A stretch of DNA of 64,000 bases from Saprospiraceae bacterium (GCA_016787525.1 JAEUUP010000044.1:96905-160904), one strand, 5' to 3'. Positions 8,542-17,468 are shown, counted from the stretch's first letter. A program made the numbers and translations. Notes: a model not told the origin generated them from the letters alone.

Positions 8542-9537
8542 ATGACAAGTTACGTTGATATTGAAGCACTCAATCAAGAAATTTATATCGCAAGTTCATT
8601 TGTTGAACGCCTTAATGCTGAAACAGGTAAAGTTATCGTGGGTCAAAACCACATGATCGAACGCCTAATGATTGGTCTTTTGACACGCGGACACGTCCTT
8701 TTGGAGGGCATGCCTGGTCTTGCTAAAACATTGGCTATCAAAACTTTAGCCAGTGCCATCAATGCCAAATTCAGCCGTATTCAGTTTACCCCTGATTTGC
8801 TCCCAGCCGACATCATAGGTACGATGATTTACAATCCAGCTAAAGCGGATTTTACAGTGCGAAAAGGGCCTGTTTTTGCCAATTTTGTTTTGGCAGATGA
8901 GATAAACCGTGCGCCTGCCAAAGTGCAATCGGCTCTTTTGGAAGCCATGCAAGAACGCCAAGTGACCATTGGCGACCACACATATCCACTTTCTGAGCCG
9001 TTTTTAGTTTTGGCGACTCAAAACCCAATTGAGCAAGAAGGCACATACCCGTTGCCCGAAGCACAAGTTGACCGTTTTATGTTAAAAGTCAAAATTGACT
9101 ACCCGAACAAGCAAGATGAGCGCGAAATCATTCGCCGCAATATGCTTGGAGACACCCCCTCAGTATCGCACGTTGTCAACGTAGAAGATATTCTAAAAGC
9201 CCGCCAAGTGGTCGGCAAAGTGTATATGGATGAAAAAATCGAGCAATACATTCTTGACATCGTTTTCGCAACTCGCAACCCACAGCAATATGGTTTAGCT
9301 AATTTGCAAAACCTCATTCAATACGGCGGCAGTCCGCGTGCCAGCATTTCGTTGGCAACAGCTGCCAAAGCCTTAGCGTTTTTGAAACGTCGTGGTTATG
9401 TCATTCCAGAAGACATTCGCAACGTTTGTCCAGATGTTTTGCGCCACCGCATTGGCTTGACTTACGAAGCAGAAGCAGAAAATGTGACTTCGGAAGACAT
9501 CATTAGTCAGATTTTGAACCGTGTGGAAGTACCGTAG
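8542..9537 (+). CDS. MoxR-family AAA+ ATPase
   Basis: 331 aa. Walker A is GMPGLAKT (residues 56-63) and Walker B is VLADEINRAP, with sensor 1 in LATQNP and the MoxR-typical GTYPLPEAQVDRF. MoxR ATPases act as chaperones in assembling or activating partner proteins, usually with DUF58 and VWA proteins. Those partners follow at 10543, 11459 and 12599, so this is the head of a MoxR/Bat module. A reversed TACTGAGGGG copy encodes TPSV at 9156. Confidence 0.95.
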   Translation: MTSYVDIEALNQEIYIASSFVERLNAETGKVIVGQNHMIERLMIGLLTRGHVLLEGMPGLAKTLAIKTLASAINAKFSRIQFTPDLLPADIIGTMIYNPAKADFTVRKGPVFANFVLADEINRAPAKVQSALLEAMQERQVTIGDHTYPLSEPFLVLATQNPIEQEGTYPLPEAQVDRFMLKVKIDYPNKQDEREIIRRNMLGDTPSVSHVVNVEDILKARQVVGKVYMDEKIEQYILDIVFATRNPQQYGLANLQNLIQYGGSPRASISLATAAKALAFLKRRGYVIPEDIRNVCPDVLRHRIGLTYEAEAENVTSEDIISQILNRVEVP

Positions 9538-9541
9538 ATAG

Positions 9542-9576
9542 ACAACTTGAGGTCACAATTTGCGACCTCAAGTTGT
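9542..9576. repeat. 35-bp palindrome upstream of the ORF6N gene
   Basis: Arms of 17 bp (ACAACTTGAGGTCACAA and its near-complement) around a single central base, with one mismatch. It begins 5 bp after the moxR stop and lies 74 bp before the ORF6N start. It is almost the same sequence as the palindrome inside the ORF6N gene at 9853-9885. It could be a terminator for moxR, an operator bound by the ORF6N protein, or both. Confidence 0.9.
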
Positions 9577-9649
9577 AGAATTATTGATGAGAACTATTGA
9601 CTTCAAAGGATAAACAACGATTTTCATTTTCAAAAACTGGGTAAAACAA

Positions 9650-10198
9650 ATGACTATGACTGAAAACTTAATCTTGAAAGAAGATAATATCGCCTCGATA
9701 ATTTACATGATTCGAGGCGAAAAAGTGATGTTAGATGCAGATTTAGCAGCACTTTATGGTGTTGAAACACGCACTTTGAAGCAAGCTGTGAAACGGAATA
9801 TTGAACGATTCCCACTTGATTTTATGTTTGAATTAACAAAAGATGAAGTGGACAACTTGAGATCACAAATTGTGATCTCAAGTTGGGGTGGACGTAGATA
9901 CTTGCCTCATGCTTTCACGGAGCAAGGTGTTGCGATGCTTTCAGGCATTTTGAATAGCGAGCGAGCTATTGCTGTCAACATTGCCATCATGCGTACCTTT
10001 GTTCAAATACGAAAATTGGCGTTGTCCAATTTGGCATTGACACAAAGGGTAGAAAAATTAGAGAGTTTGATACAAGAACATCTGGAAGATTATGGAGAAG
10101 ATATGCGAGACATTTACGAAGCACTCAGCCAACTAACTCAAGAGCCAGAAAATATTGAACCCCGTCGAATCATAGGTTTTAAAAACAACAATACATGA
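9650..10198 (+). CDS. ORF6N (KilA-N-associated) domain protein
   Basis: 182 aa. The ORF6N domain spans about residues 10-95: IIYMIRGEKVMLDADLAALY, then RNIERFPLDFMFEL, then RRYLPHAFTEQGVAMLSGIL. A helical, coiled-coil-like tail follows. ORF6N domains are known from phages and mobile elements and are thought to bind DNA. The gene splits the usual MoxR-DUF58 pair, which suggests insertion. The stretch LRSQIVISSW is encoded by a perfect DNA palindrome (9853-9885). Confidence 0.9.
   Translation: MTMTENLILKEDNIASIIYMIRGEKVMLDADLAALYGVETRTLKQAVKRNIERFPLDFMFELTKDEVDNLRSQIVISSWGGRRYLPHAFTEQGVAMLSGILNSERAIAVNIAIMRTFVQIRKLALSNLALTQRVEKLESLIQEHLEDYGEDMRDIYEALSQLTQEPENIEPRRIIGFKNNNT
9853..9885. repeat. 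33-bp perfect palindrome inside the ORF6N gene
   Basis: Two 16-bp arms (CAACTTGAGATCACAA and its exact complement) around one central A. It lies in the middle of the ORF6N coding sequence and matches the upstream palindrome (9542-9576) at nearly every position. A perfect palindrome of this length inside a conserved domain must be maintained or recently copied. Confidence 0.95.
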
Positions 10199-10509
10199 AA
10201 AAGTTACTCATTATCACGGTTTTAGCATTGCCTACTTTTGCTTTTGGGCAAGATTTTAAATTTCATCTGCCTTGTTCTGAATCAAAAGAGGCTGAAAGAG
10301 ATTTCAAAAAAGGCATTCGACGCTTGTACATTTTCGGTCTTGCGCCTGACCTTCAATATTGTGCCGCTTTGAAAAAAGAAGGCATTGAGCCAGTCATTCA
10401 AGGCTGTGTCGTCCCTTCGGATTTGGAGTGTTACAATAATGTGATGCAAAGGAAAATTGAGGGAGAAAAAGGCATTGGTTTTTTCAATAAATTGAAATTG
10501 GCGAAATAA
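10195..10509 (+). CDS. Small secreted protein, unknown
   Basis: 104 aa. Signal peptide MKKLLIITVLALPTFAFG followed by Q. The mature part has four Cys (in LPCSE, QYCAAL, QGCVV and LECYN), which may form disulfides in the periplasm or outside. Its ATG overlaps the ORF6N stop by 4 bp, so the two are translationally coupled. No family recognised. Confidence 0.75.
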   Translation: MKKLLIITVLALPTFAFGQDFKFHLPCSESKEAERDFKKGIRRLYIFGLAPDLQYCAALKKEGIEPVIQGCVVPSDLECYNNVMQRKIEGEKGIGFFNKLKLAK

Positions 10510-10542
10510 GGCATCATTCAAATCATTGCAAATTAATAATTT

Positions 10543-11412
10543 ATGGAAACCAGCGAACTCATCAAAAAAGTCCGCAAAATTGAGATAAAGACAAAAGGTT
10601 TATCTGCCAACGTCTTTTCGGGCGAATACCACTCGGCGTTCAAAGGTCGGGGTATGTCGTTTTCGGAGGTGCGTGGGTACAGTTACGGCGACGATGTGCG
10701 GAATATTGACTGGAATGTGACCGCCCGCACGGGTACGCCTTTCGTCAAAGTGTTTGAAGAAGAGCGCGAATTGACCGTTATGTTGGTGATTGATATGAGT
10801 CACTCAGCATTTTTTGGCACAAAATCGCAGTTCAAAAGCGATATGATGATTGAAATTTGCGCTGTTTTAGCATTTTCAGCCATCAATAATAACGACAAAG
10901 TAGGTGTCATTTTCTTTTCTGATAAAATAGAAAAATTTATTCCACCCAAGAAAGGGCGCGGACATATTTTGTTGATTATCAGAGAGTTACTCAATTTTGA
11001 GCCGCAAGGCAAAGGCACAAATTTGAGTGTCGGTTTACAATATTTGAATAATGTTATCAAAAAACGCAGTACAGCTTTTTTCATTTCTGACTTCATGGCA
11101 AAAGGCTACGACGATGCTTTGCGCATCGCTGCCAAACGCCACGACATCGTAGGCATACACATCACAGACCCTGCCGAAGAGCAATTGCCCGACGCGGGTT
11201 TATTCCGCGCGCTCGATGCCGAAACGGGTGAACGGATTTGGCTCGACACTTCCGACCCGCGCACACGCCGCAAGTATGCCGATTGGTATGTTGACAATAT
11301 TCAGTATTTCAGAAATGCGTTTTTGAAAACTGGCGCAGACTCGATGAGCATCAAAACGACTGAAAGTTATGTCAACGCACTTTTGAAATTTTTTCAACAA
11401 AGAGGAAAATGA
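10543..11412 (+). CDS. DUF58 domain protein of the MoxR module
   Basis: 289 aa, soluble. It contains the DUF58 signature GRGMSFSEVRGYSYGDDVRN followed by IDWNVTARTGTPFVK, then a VWA-like core with VMLVIDMSHSAFFG. The Bacteroidota module MoxR-DUF58-BatD-BatA works at the cytoplasmic face of the inner membrane; the process it serves is unclear (aerotolerance and envelope stress have been proposed). It is separated from moxR by the ORF6N gene and a small secreted gene. Confidence 0.9.
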   Translation: METSELIKKVRKIEIKTKGLSANVFSGEYHSAFKGRGMSFSEVRGYSYGDDVRNIDWNVTARTGTPFVKVFEEERELTVMLVIDMSHSAFFGTKSQFKSDMMIEICAVLAFSAINNNDKVGVIFFSDKIEKFIPPKKGRGHILLIIRELLNFEPQGKGTNLSVGLQYLNNVIKKRSTAFFISDFMAKGYDDALRIAAKRHDIVGIHITDPAEEQLPDAGLFRALDAETGERIWLDTSDPRTRRKYADWYVDNIQYFRNAFLKTGADSMSIKTTESYVNALLKFFQQRGK

Positions 11413-11419
11413 CCTTTTA

Positions 11420-11450
11420 TACTGTTCACAGAACTCCTTTGGAGAGGGGG
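11420..11450 (+). repeat. Split copy of the 10-mer motif
   Basis: TACTG, then 20 bp containing the small hairpin CTCCTTTGGAG, then AGGGGG. The two ends are exactly the two halves of TACTGAGGGGG. A similar split copy lies at 36647-36678. It is intergenic, between the DUF58 gene and the BatD-like gene. Confidence 0.6.
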
Positions 11451-11458
11451 TACTTCAA

Positions 11459-12499
11459 ATGAAAATTATTAAAAAATTGATAGTCAATAATTTATATAGA
11501 AAAACGAATCGGATAAGCATTTTGAACTTGCGTCAAATTGCTCTGTTTTTATTTTTCATTTTTTTCAAAACTGTTGTTTTTGCACAGCACATCAACACCG
11601 AACCGAAAGCCTATGCGACACTCGATACCAACATGATGCTTATAGGCGACAAAGGCACATTGCATTTGTCAGTTGAGTTGAATGGAGGCGAGCGTGTCGT
11701 TCAAGCTACACCCGATATGCCTTTGGATACAGCCCATTTTGAGATACCAAACGCTGGGAAATGGGGTAATCCAAGTCGTGCCTTAAAATGGGAACGCGAC
11801 ATTGCTTTCGTCGCTTGGGATTCGGGCTTGTACCGCATCGAGCCTGTTGTGTTTACGATTCAGATGGCAAATGGTGAAACCCGTCAAGCACAAACACCAC
11901 CCGTTTTGTTGACTGTCAATAATCCGATTGGCATTGATGCGATGGCCGCTCCTGTGGGTATCAAAGATATTGAGCGTGAAGAATTGACAGCAGAAGATAT
12001 TTTGCCTTATGTTTTAGGTGTGGTTTTGATAGGCGGAATTGCCTTTTTAGCTTGGTTTTTCTATAAAAAATGGAAAAATCGAGACCTCAAGCCCGTTGTT
12101 CAAACAGTTGTACAACCGCCACACATCATTGCTGAACGTCTTTTACAGGAGTTAAAAGCCAAACAGTTGTGGCAAAAAGGCAATGTCAAAGAATATTATT
12201 CTGAATTGAGCCATATACTGAGGGGGTATTTTGAAGACCAATTTACGATGCCTGCACTTGAAAGCACCACCAATGAATTAATAACAATTTTGGAAAAAAG
12301 GGATTTTGAAGAGGCTATTATTACCCAAATGCGCCATTTACTCAAAACAGCCGACTTAGTAAAATTCGCAAAAGTTGAACCTGCAACCGACGTGCATGAT
12401 GGCTTTTGGCACGATGCGGCGGTGATTGTGGAAGCGACTAAGCCTAAACCTGTGGTGGAAGGTGTTGATAATCAAAATATTGTGAAAGAAAATGCTTGA
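11459..12499 (+). CDS. BatD-like membrane protein
   Basis: 346 aa. N-terminal signal anchor ending VVFAQ, a periplasmic beta-rich domain (about 45-170, as in BatD/BamD-type Bat proteins), one membrane helix (about 183-203, LPYVLGVVLIGGIAFLAWFF), and a cytoplasmic helical domain (about 215-320) containing KEYYSELSHILRGYFED. This layout is usual for the gene between DUF58 and BatA in Bacteroidota; direct homology to BatD is an inference. A forward motif copy encodes ILRG at 12216. Confidence 0.75.
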   Translation: MKIIKKLIVNNLYRKTNRISILNLRQIALFLFFIFFKTVVFAQHINTEPKAYATLDTNMMLIGDKGTLHLSVELNGGERVVQATPDMPLDTAHFEIPNAGKWGNPSRALKWERDIAFVAWDSGLYRIEPVVFTIQMANGETRQAQTPPVLLTVNNPIGIDAMAAPVGIKDIEREELTAEDILPYVLGVVLIGGIAFLAWFFYKKWKNRDLKPVVQTVVQPPHIIAERLLQELKAKQLWQKGNVKEYYSELSHILRGYFEDQFTMPALESTTNELITILEKRDFEEAIITQMRHLLKTADLVKFAKVEPATDVHDGFWHDAAVIVEATKPKPVVEGVDNQNIVKENA

Positions 12500-12598
12500 T
12501 GAATATGAAGTAGCACGATATTGCAAACCAAACTTACTGAGGGGTAAAAGCAAAAGTTTCAAAAGCTCTTTATCTTAAAATCATGCGTCTTTGTACTT

Positions 12599-13597
12599 AT
12601 GTTTAAATATATCGAATTTGCAAATCCAGAATTTTTAGGTTTATTGCTGCTTTTGCCTGCAATAGCATGGTGGTATCGCGGTCGTTATCGTACACATTAT
12701 GCACCGATAACGATGTCGAATATTGCCATGTTCAAAGGGCAATCATCGTGGAGAGGTCAGGCACGAGCATTGCTGCCCATACTGAGAGGTCTTGCTTTTA
12801 TCTGCTTAGTTGTGGCTTTGGCTCGTCCACAACGTTTGTTGAGCGAAGAAAATGTAGAAGCCGATGGCATTGACATTATGTTGGCAATGGACTTATCGAG
12901 TAGTATGTTGGCGCAAGATTTTGAGCCAGACCGCCTATTGGTAGCCAAACGTGTAGCCGCCGATTTTGTCGAAAAACGCGAACATGACCGCATTGGCTTA
13001 GTTGTTTTTAGCGGCGAAGCCTTTACGCAATGCCCTTTGACGACTGACCACAAAGTTGTGGAAGATTTTTTGGACAATCTACAAAGTGGTATGTTGCAAG
13101 ATGGCACAGCAATCGGTATGGGTTTGGCAACGGCAGTCAATCGTTTGAAAGATAGTCCTGCGAAGTCAAAAATCATTATTTTGATGACGGATGGTGTCAA
13201 CAATGCTGGCTATTTCAAGCCCGAAGACGCGATGGCTTTAGCTAAAACATTGAATATCAAGACTTATACAATCGGCATTGGCTCAACAGGCGAAGCCATG
13301 TCGCCCGTAGGTCGTCGTGCCGATGGCAAGTATGTTTTCGGACTCGTTCCTGTCGAAATTGACGAAGTTTTGCTACAAAATATTGCAGCCAACACGGGTG
13401 GTAAATATTATCGTGCAACCAATAATCGCGAATTGGTACAAATCTATGACGAGATTGACCGCCTCGAAAAATCCAGAATTGATGTGACAACTATTAAAAA
13501 GCGCAGCGAAGCCTTCAAAAACTGGGTATTGGCGGCACTTTGTTTGATAGCTTTAGAATTGCTGTTGCGTTATACTATTTTTAGAACCATACCTTAA
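12599..13597 (+). CDS. VWA domain protein, BatA-like
   Basis: 332 aa. Two N-terminal hydrophobic segments (about 10-25 and 57-76), a von Willebrand A domain with the metal-binding MIDAS motif D98-x-S-x-S (AMDLSSSM) and the later LMTDGVNN, and a C-terminal membrane helix (about 308-325). This is the BatA arrangement. A BatB gene, often next, is absent; truA follows, overlapping by one base (TAATG). Confidence 0.92.
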   Translation: MFKYIEFANPEFLGLLLLLPAIAWWYRGRYRTHYAPITMSNIAMFKGQSSWRGQARALLPILRGLAFICLVVALARPQRLLSEENVEADGIDIMLAMDLSSSMLAQDFEPDRLLVAKRVAADFVEKREHDRIGLVVFSGEAFTQCPLTTDHKVVEDFLDNLQSGMLQDGTAIGMGLATAVNRLKDSPAKSKIIILMTDGVNNAGYFKPEDAMALAKTLNIKTYTIGIGSTGEAMSPVGRRADGKYVFGLVPVEIDEVLLQNIAANTGGKYYRATNNRELVQIYDEIDRLEKSRIDVTTIKKRSEAFKNWVLAALCLIALELLLRYTIFRTIP

Positions 13598-14343
13598 TGC
13601 GCTATTTCATCGAATTGGCTTACAATGGAACTCGACTGTGCGGTTGGCAACGTCAACCCAATGCCCCCTCAGTACAACAGACAATTGAAGATGTATTTTC
13701 AATGATGTTGCGGCAACCCGTTGAAATAACAGGCTGTGGGCGGACTGACACAGGCGTTCACGCACAACAATATTTTGCTCATTTTGATTTCGACGATAAG
13801 TTCCCTAAAAACTTTCTTGACCGAGCCGATAAATTGGTCGGCAAAGACATCGCTTTACGGCAAATTATGGCTGTCAACAACGAAGCTCATGCGCGTTTTG
13901 ATGCCACGTCAAGGAGTTATGAATACCATATTTCTTTTCAAAAAAGTCCTTTTTTTTCAGAAACAGCGTGGTTTTTTACACAAAAAGACCAATTAGATTT
14001 CGAGAAAATGCAAAAAACAGCCGATTTACTGAGGGGGTACTCAGAGTTTGCACCATTTTGCAAAACACACTCTGATGCCCAAACAATGCGTTGCGCAGTG
14101 ACTCGAAGTGAGTGGATTTTTTCAGAAAACGGAGCTGTGTTTCATATCTCCGCCAATCGTTTTTTGCGGGGAATGGTGCGCTTGATTGTGGGCGCATGTG
14201 TGAATGTCGGTTTGGGACAAATTACTATTGACGATGTGAAAAAAGCCCTTGACAACCAAGAACCTTTGAAAAAAAGCTATTCAGTACCACCGACGGGTTT
14301 GTTTTTGACGGATATTCGTTATCCGTTTTTCAATTTGAAATAA
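13597..14343 (+). CDS. truA: tRNA pseudouridine(38-40) synthase TruA
   Basis: 248 aa. It converts U38-U40 of the tRNA anticodon arm to pseudouridine. The catalytic Asp is D51 in GCGRTDTGVHA; other family blocks are LAYNGTRLCGWQRQ at the start, FDATSRSYEY, and ANRFLRGMVRLIVG near the end. It carries two motif copies in frame (APSV at 13665, LLRG at 14027) without disturbing conserved parts. Confidence 0.96.
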   Translation: MRYFIELAYNGTRLCGWQRQPNAPSVQQTIEDVFSMMLRQPVEITGCGRTDTGVHAQQYFAHFDFDDKFPKNFLDRADKLVGKDIALRQIMAVNNEAHARFDATSRSYEYHISFQKSPFFSETAWFFTQKDQLDFEKMQKTADLLRGYSEFAPFCKTHSDAQTMRCAVTRSEWIFSENGAVFHISANRFLRGMVRLIVGACVNVGLGQITIDDVKKALDNQEPLKKSYSVPPTGLFLTDIRYPFFNLK

Positions 14344-14464
14344 GGCATAGATTATGGAAAAGTATAGGAAAATGTGAAACTTTCTTAAATCTGCCTCTTA
14401 ATACCTACATTTGTATTCAAAATCGCATTTTCACATTTCATTATTCATATTTCATCATTCAATT

Positions 14465-15154
14465 GTGCAATCCAATATCGTTGTTCAACTTAAAGATGCT
14501 GCTGTTTTTCAAGACAAATCGTTGATTCTGAGCGATATAAACTTGACTATATCCGAAGGGGAGTTTTCTTACTTGATTGGCAAAACAGGCAGTGGCAAAT
14601 CATCGCTTCTGAAAACTTTGTATGGGGCGTTGCCTCTACTGAGGGGGGCAGCGACGGTGTGTGGTCACGATTTGGCTAAGCTCAATCGCCGTACGATTCC
14701 TTTTTTGCGCCGACAATTAGGCATCGTTTTTCAAGATTTTAACCTTTTGACAGATAGAAATGTGCGTGAAAATCTCGAATTCGTGTTGAAAGCGACGGGT
14801 TGGAAGGACAAAAAAGCGATGAAAGAACGTATTGATACAGTGCTTTTGTCGGTTGGGATGCCTGATGCACATGAGCGACAACCACACCAACTCTCGGGCG
14901 GCGAGCAACAGCGCATTGTCATTGCACGTGCTTTGTTGAACAAACCCACACTTATCATTGCCGATGAACCGACAGGCAATCTCGACCCTGAAACGAGTGA
15001 CGATATATTAACTTTGCTACGCGATTTGTCCATTCACAACAATACGGCCGTGCTTTTTGCAACGCATGATTATCGTATTTTGCAACACTTTCCAGCTCGC
15101 ATCATTCGTTGTCAAAATGGGAAAGTGCTGGACGAGGAGAATTTTTTAGTTTGA
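14465..15154 (+). CDS. ftsE: ABC transporter ATP-binding protein, FtsE-like
   Basis: 229 aa from a GTG start at 14465 (reads [16 protein letters not shown]). The frame is open back to an ATG at 14411, but the extra 18 residues (MYSKSHFHISLF...) are not typical. Walker A is GKTGSGKSS, the signature is LSGGEQQR, Walker B is LIIADEPTG, and the Q-loop is VFQDFNLL. FtsE works with FtsX at the division site to activate cell wall hydrolases. No ftsX is next to it. An EnvC-like protein, the classical FtsEX target, is in the window at 33249-34547. Confidence 0.85.
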   Translation: MQSNIVVQLKDAAVFQDKSLILSDINLTISEGEFSYLIGKTGSGKSSLLKTLYGALPLLRGAATVCGHDLAKLNRRTIPFLRRQLGIVFQDFNLLTDRNVRENLEFVLKATGWKDKKAMKERIDTVLLSVGMPDAHERQPHQLSGGEQQRIVIARALLNKPTLIIADEPTGNLDPETSDDILTLLRDLSIHNNTAVLFATHDYRILQHFPARIIRCQNGKVLDEENFLV

Positions 15155-15224
15155 TATAGAAGGTCTTTTCTATACCAACTGATGGGACAATAGCGACAAT
15201 GAACAACAGCATAATGATTCATAC

Positions 15225-15878
15225 ATGATAAAAGCAATCAATATCGAAAAAAGCTACGGCTCTCTGAAAGTACTGAGGGGGGTCAATGTAACGATTGAAA
15301 AAGGTGAAATAGTTGCTATTGTCGGCAAATCTGGGGCTGGCAAAAGTACACTGTTACACATCATAGGTACACTCGACCAAGCAGACAAAGGACAAGTCGT
15401 CATCAATGGCGAAGATGTGTCGCGATTCAGTGGTAAACGTTTGGCTGATTTTAGAAATAAAAACATTGGGTTTATTTTTCAATTTCATCACCTACTACCT
15501 GAGTTTTCGGCTCTGGAGAATGTGATGATTCCTGCCTTGATAAGTGGCGGTAAAGACACCGTAGCCCGAAAACGAGCCGCAGAATTACTCGATTATTTGG
15601 GTTTAGCCAATCGGACAACGCACAAACCAACGGAACTATCGGGCGGTGAGCAACAACGTGTGGCCGTCGCACGCGCTTTGATGAATGCACCTGCTGTTGT
15701 GTTTGCGGATGAGCCAACAGGTAATTTAGACTCAGCTTCATCGAAAGATTTGCACGATTTACTGTTTCAGCTGCGCAAGGATTTTCAACAGACTTTTGTG
15801 ATTGTGACGCACAATGACGAATTGGCAGCTATGAGCGACCGCACTTTGACGATGCAAGACGGTTTGATAAAAGAATAA
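15225..15878 (+). CDS. lolD: ABC transporter ATP-binding protein, LolD-like
   Basis: 217 aa. Walker [11 protein letters not shown]-loop [17 protein letters not shown] (typical of LolD), signature [15 protein letters not shown], Walker [14 protein letters not shown]. LolD drives release of lipoproteins from the inner membrane together with LolC/E-type permeases, which are not nearby. MacB-type ATPases are the main alternative. A forward motif copy encodes VLRGV at 15271, exactly where relatives carry VLKGV. Confidence 0.85.
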   Translation: MIKAINIEKSYGSLKVLRGVNVTIEKGEIVAIVGKSGAGKSTLLHIIGTLDQADKGQVVINGEDVSRFSGKRLADFRNKNIGFIFQFHHLLPEFSALENVMIPALISGGKDTVARKRAAELLDYLGLANRTTHKPTELSGGEQQRVAVARALMNAPAVVFADEPTGNLDSASSKDLHDLLFQLRKDFQQTFVIVTHNDELAAMSDRTLTMQDGLIKE

Positions 15879-16093
15879 ACCACTATGCGAGTATTAACCC
15901 AGTTGGGTAGTTTTTGTCCTTTGCACCCATTGAAGAGCAGCCGTTTGTGTGTCACATTTTTGTGTTTTTTCTTAAAAAACTGAGTTATAAAAAATTGACT
16001 ATCAGCTTTTTAAACCAAAAATAGACTATAAATCCAAGCAATAAAAGGTCAACAAACTGAGTAAGTTCCAACTTTCGATTACCGATGTCTGCA

Positions 16094-16101
16094 TATATTT
16101 G
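16094..16101 (+). promoter_or_regulatory. Predicted -7 promoter box of peptide C
   Basis: TATATTTG matches TAnnTTTG exactly and lies 50 bp before the ATG at 16152. No clear TTTG -33 box was seen at the expected distance. The rest of the 273-bp gap from 15879 shows nothing else. Confidence 0.5.
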
Positions 16102-16151
16102 AAATGTGATTATAAAAACTCATTAATTAACTATTTCAAATTATCTGACAG

Positions 16152-16325
16152 ATGAGAAGACTCAATGAAATCCGTAGTGAAATGCTCGAAAAAGAAATTT
16201 TAACACCTGCACAAGCTAACCTTATCAAAGGAGGAGGTGCTGACGCAGCTGAGGATGAAAAACGTCGTCCGCGCCCAGGCGGTGGTGGTTCGTCAACACA
16301 CAGTGGTACATGCCCTACGATGTAA
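16152..16325 (+). CDS. Small GG-leader peptide C (RiPP- or pheromone-like precursor)
   Basis: 57 aa, third member of the family. The leader MRRLNEIRSEMLEKEILTPA continues QANLIKGGG with the Gly-Gly motif at residues 27-28. The tail EDEKRRPRPGGGGSSTHSG ends TCPTM and has one Cys. It stands alone, with its own promoter box and a strong terminator, 11.2 kb from the other two. The DNA encoding leader and tail is intact, which argues against a pseudogene. No modifying enzyme is adjacent (neighbours: LolD-like ATPase, ferredoxin). Confidence 0.8.
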   Translation: MRRLNEIRSEMLEKEILTPAQANLIKGGGADAAEDEKRRPRPGGGGSSTHSGTCPTM

Positions 16326-16347
16326 TGAAAAAGGTGCATCAATCAAT

Positions 16348-16383
16348 AACGCCGATTGACTTTTCCATAAGTCAATCGGCGTT
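16348..16383 (+). terminator. Strong terminator after peptide C
   Basis: Perfect 15-bp arms AACGCCGATTGACTT / AAGTCAATCGGCGTT around a 6-nt loop, 22 bp past the stop at 16325. The T-tract is interrupted (GACGTTTTATT). Confidence 0.85.
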
Positions 16384-16423
16384 GACGTTTTATTGATAAA
16401 TATCCTCAAAATGATTGGTATAA

Positions 16424-16457
16424 TTTGTCAGAAACAAGCCAAAACACTTTATTTTTG
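16424..16457 (+). promoter_or_regulatory. Predicted ferredoxin promoter
   Basis: TTTG (16424-16427), a 22-bp gap, then TATTTTTG (16450-16457), fitting TAnnTTTG. The ferredoxin ATG is at 16545; a TACTGAGGGG copy (16508) lies in the leader. Confidence 0.6.
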
Positions 16458-16544
16458 CGCCGCATTTGACCTTATGCTAAACTAAATACTCAAAAATGGT
16501 GTTTGTTTACTGAGGGGTTTAAAAATAAAAATTAGAGATAAGTT

Positions 16545-16892
16545 ATGGCAATTATGATTACGGACGATTGCATCAATTGCGGGGCTTGCGAGCCAGAATG
16601 CCCGAACAATGCAATCTATGAAGGTGGTGTAGAATGGAAAATCAGCGATGGGGCTGGTGTGAGTGGCGATTATGAATTAGGTGACGGAACAATAATTGAT
16701 GTGCACGAAGCACAAACACCTGTTTCTGACGAATATTACTATATCGTACCTGATAAATGTACTGAATGTGTCGGTTTTCATGAAGAGCCACAATGCGCTG
16801 CGGTTTGTCCAGTGGATTGCTGTGTTCCCGACCCTGACCACGAGGAAGATCAAGAGGTTCTATTGGCTCGGAAGGCAAGGCTGCATGTATAG
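16545..16892 (+). CDS. 2[4Fe-4S] ferredoxin
   Basis: 115 aa. The first cluster motif is CINCGACEPECP; the second is CTECVGFHEEPQCAAVCP, with the enlarged loop between the second and third Cys known from YfhL/FdxA-type ferredoxins. It is a small cytoplasmic electron carrier; its redox partner is not evident. The central acidic part (residues 30-60) is also typical. Confidence 0.93.
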   Translation: MAIMITDDCINCGACEPECPNNAIYEGGVEWKISDGAGVSGDYELGDGTIIDVHEAQTPVSDEYYYIVPDKCTECVGFHEEPQCAAVCPVDCCVPDPDHEEDQEVLLARKARLHV

Positions 16893-16929
16893 CCTCCTAT
16901 TTGCTTAACAATGCTTAAAAACATCAACT

Positions 16930-17463
16930 ATGTCTTATCAACGCACTTTCCGTTTTGGAGGAGGTTCGAACAATCCGTTCGGGTCACTTCTGTCGTTACT
17001 GATTTTTGTTGGTGTCTTGGTGGCACTCTTTTTTATGGTGACAGGTTTTGTTAAGCTTCTCTATCTCGTCGCACCCGTTTTATTGATTGCCACACTTTTG
17101 ATTAACTATAAAATTGTGGCAGACTATGTGTTGGGTGTTTTTGAAACGTTCCAAACGGATGTCCTTTTTGGTGTAGTGAAAGTGCTTTTCTCTGTCTTTT
17201 GCTACCCATTTGTTATCGGTTGGCTGTTTGCAAAAGCTATGTTTCATCGTAAAATGAATCAATTGCAGAAAGATATGGAACACCAAATGGGGTCACTAAA
17301 CCATACGTTCCAAAACACCAATCAAGAAACGCAATACACTGATTATGAAGAAATTAGTTCTGACACAAACACGAATGAACCCACTGAAACCCCTAAAATA
17401 ATCGAACTACCCAAGCCTAAAGATAAACTACGCGACGATTTTGACCAATACTTTAAACAATAG
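16930..17463 (+). CDS. Conserved membrane protein of unknown function
   Basis: 177 aa. It starts MSYQRTFRFGGGSNNPFGSL. Two or three membrane helices lie within residues 18-100 (LLSLLIFVGVLVALFFMVTG, then YLVAPVLLIATLLI, then VLFSVFCYPFVIGWLF). A charged, disordered C-terminal tail ends in LRDDFDQYFKQ. This resembles small membrane proteins common in Bacteroidota genomes. The next gene starts 5 bp after its stop, so the two are probably co-transcribed. Confidence 0.75.
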   Translation: MSYQRTFRFGGGSNNPFGSLLSLLIFVGVLVALFFMVTGFVKLLYLVAPVLLIATLLINYKIVADYVLGVFETFQTDVLFGVVKVLFSVFCYPFVIGWLFAKAMFHRKMNQLQKDMEHQMGSLNHTFQNTNQETQYTDYEEISSDTNTNEPTETPKIIELPKPKDKLRDDFDQYFKQ

Positions 17464-17468
17464 TTTTT

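Noticed and set aside
12757..13203. 148-aa frame antisense to the BatA-like gene
   Set aside because: Antisense shadow, no domain, no start context.
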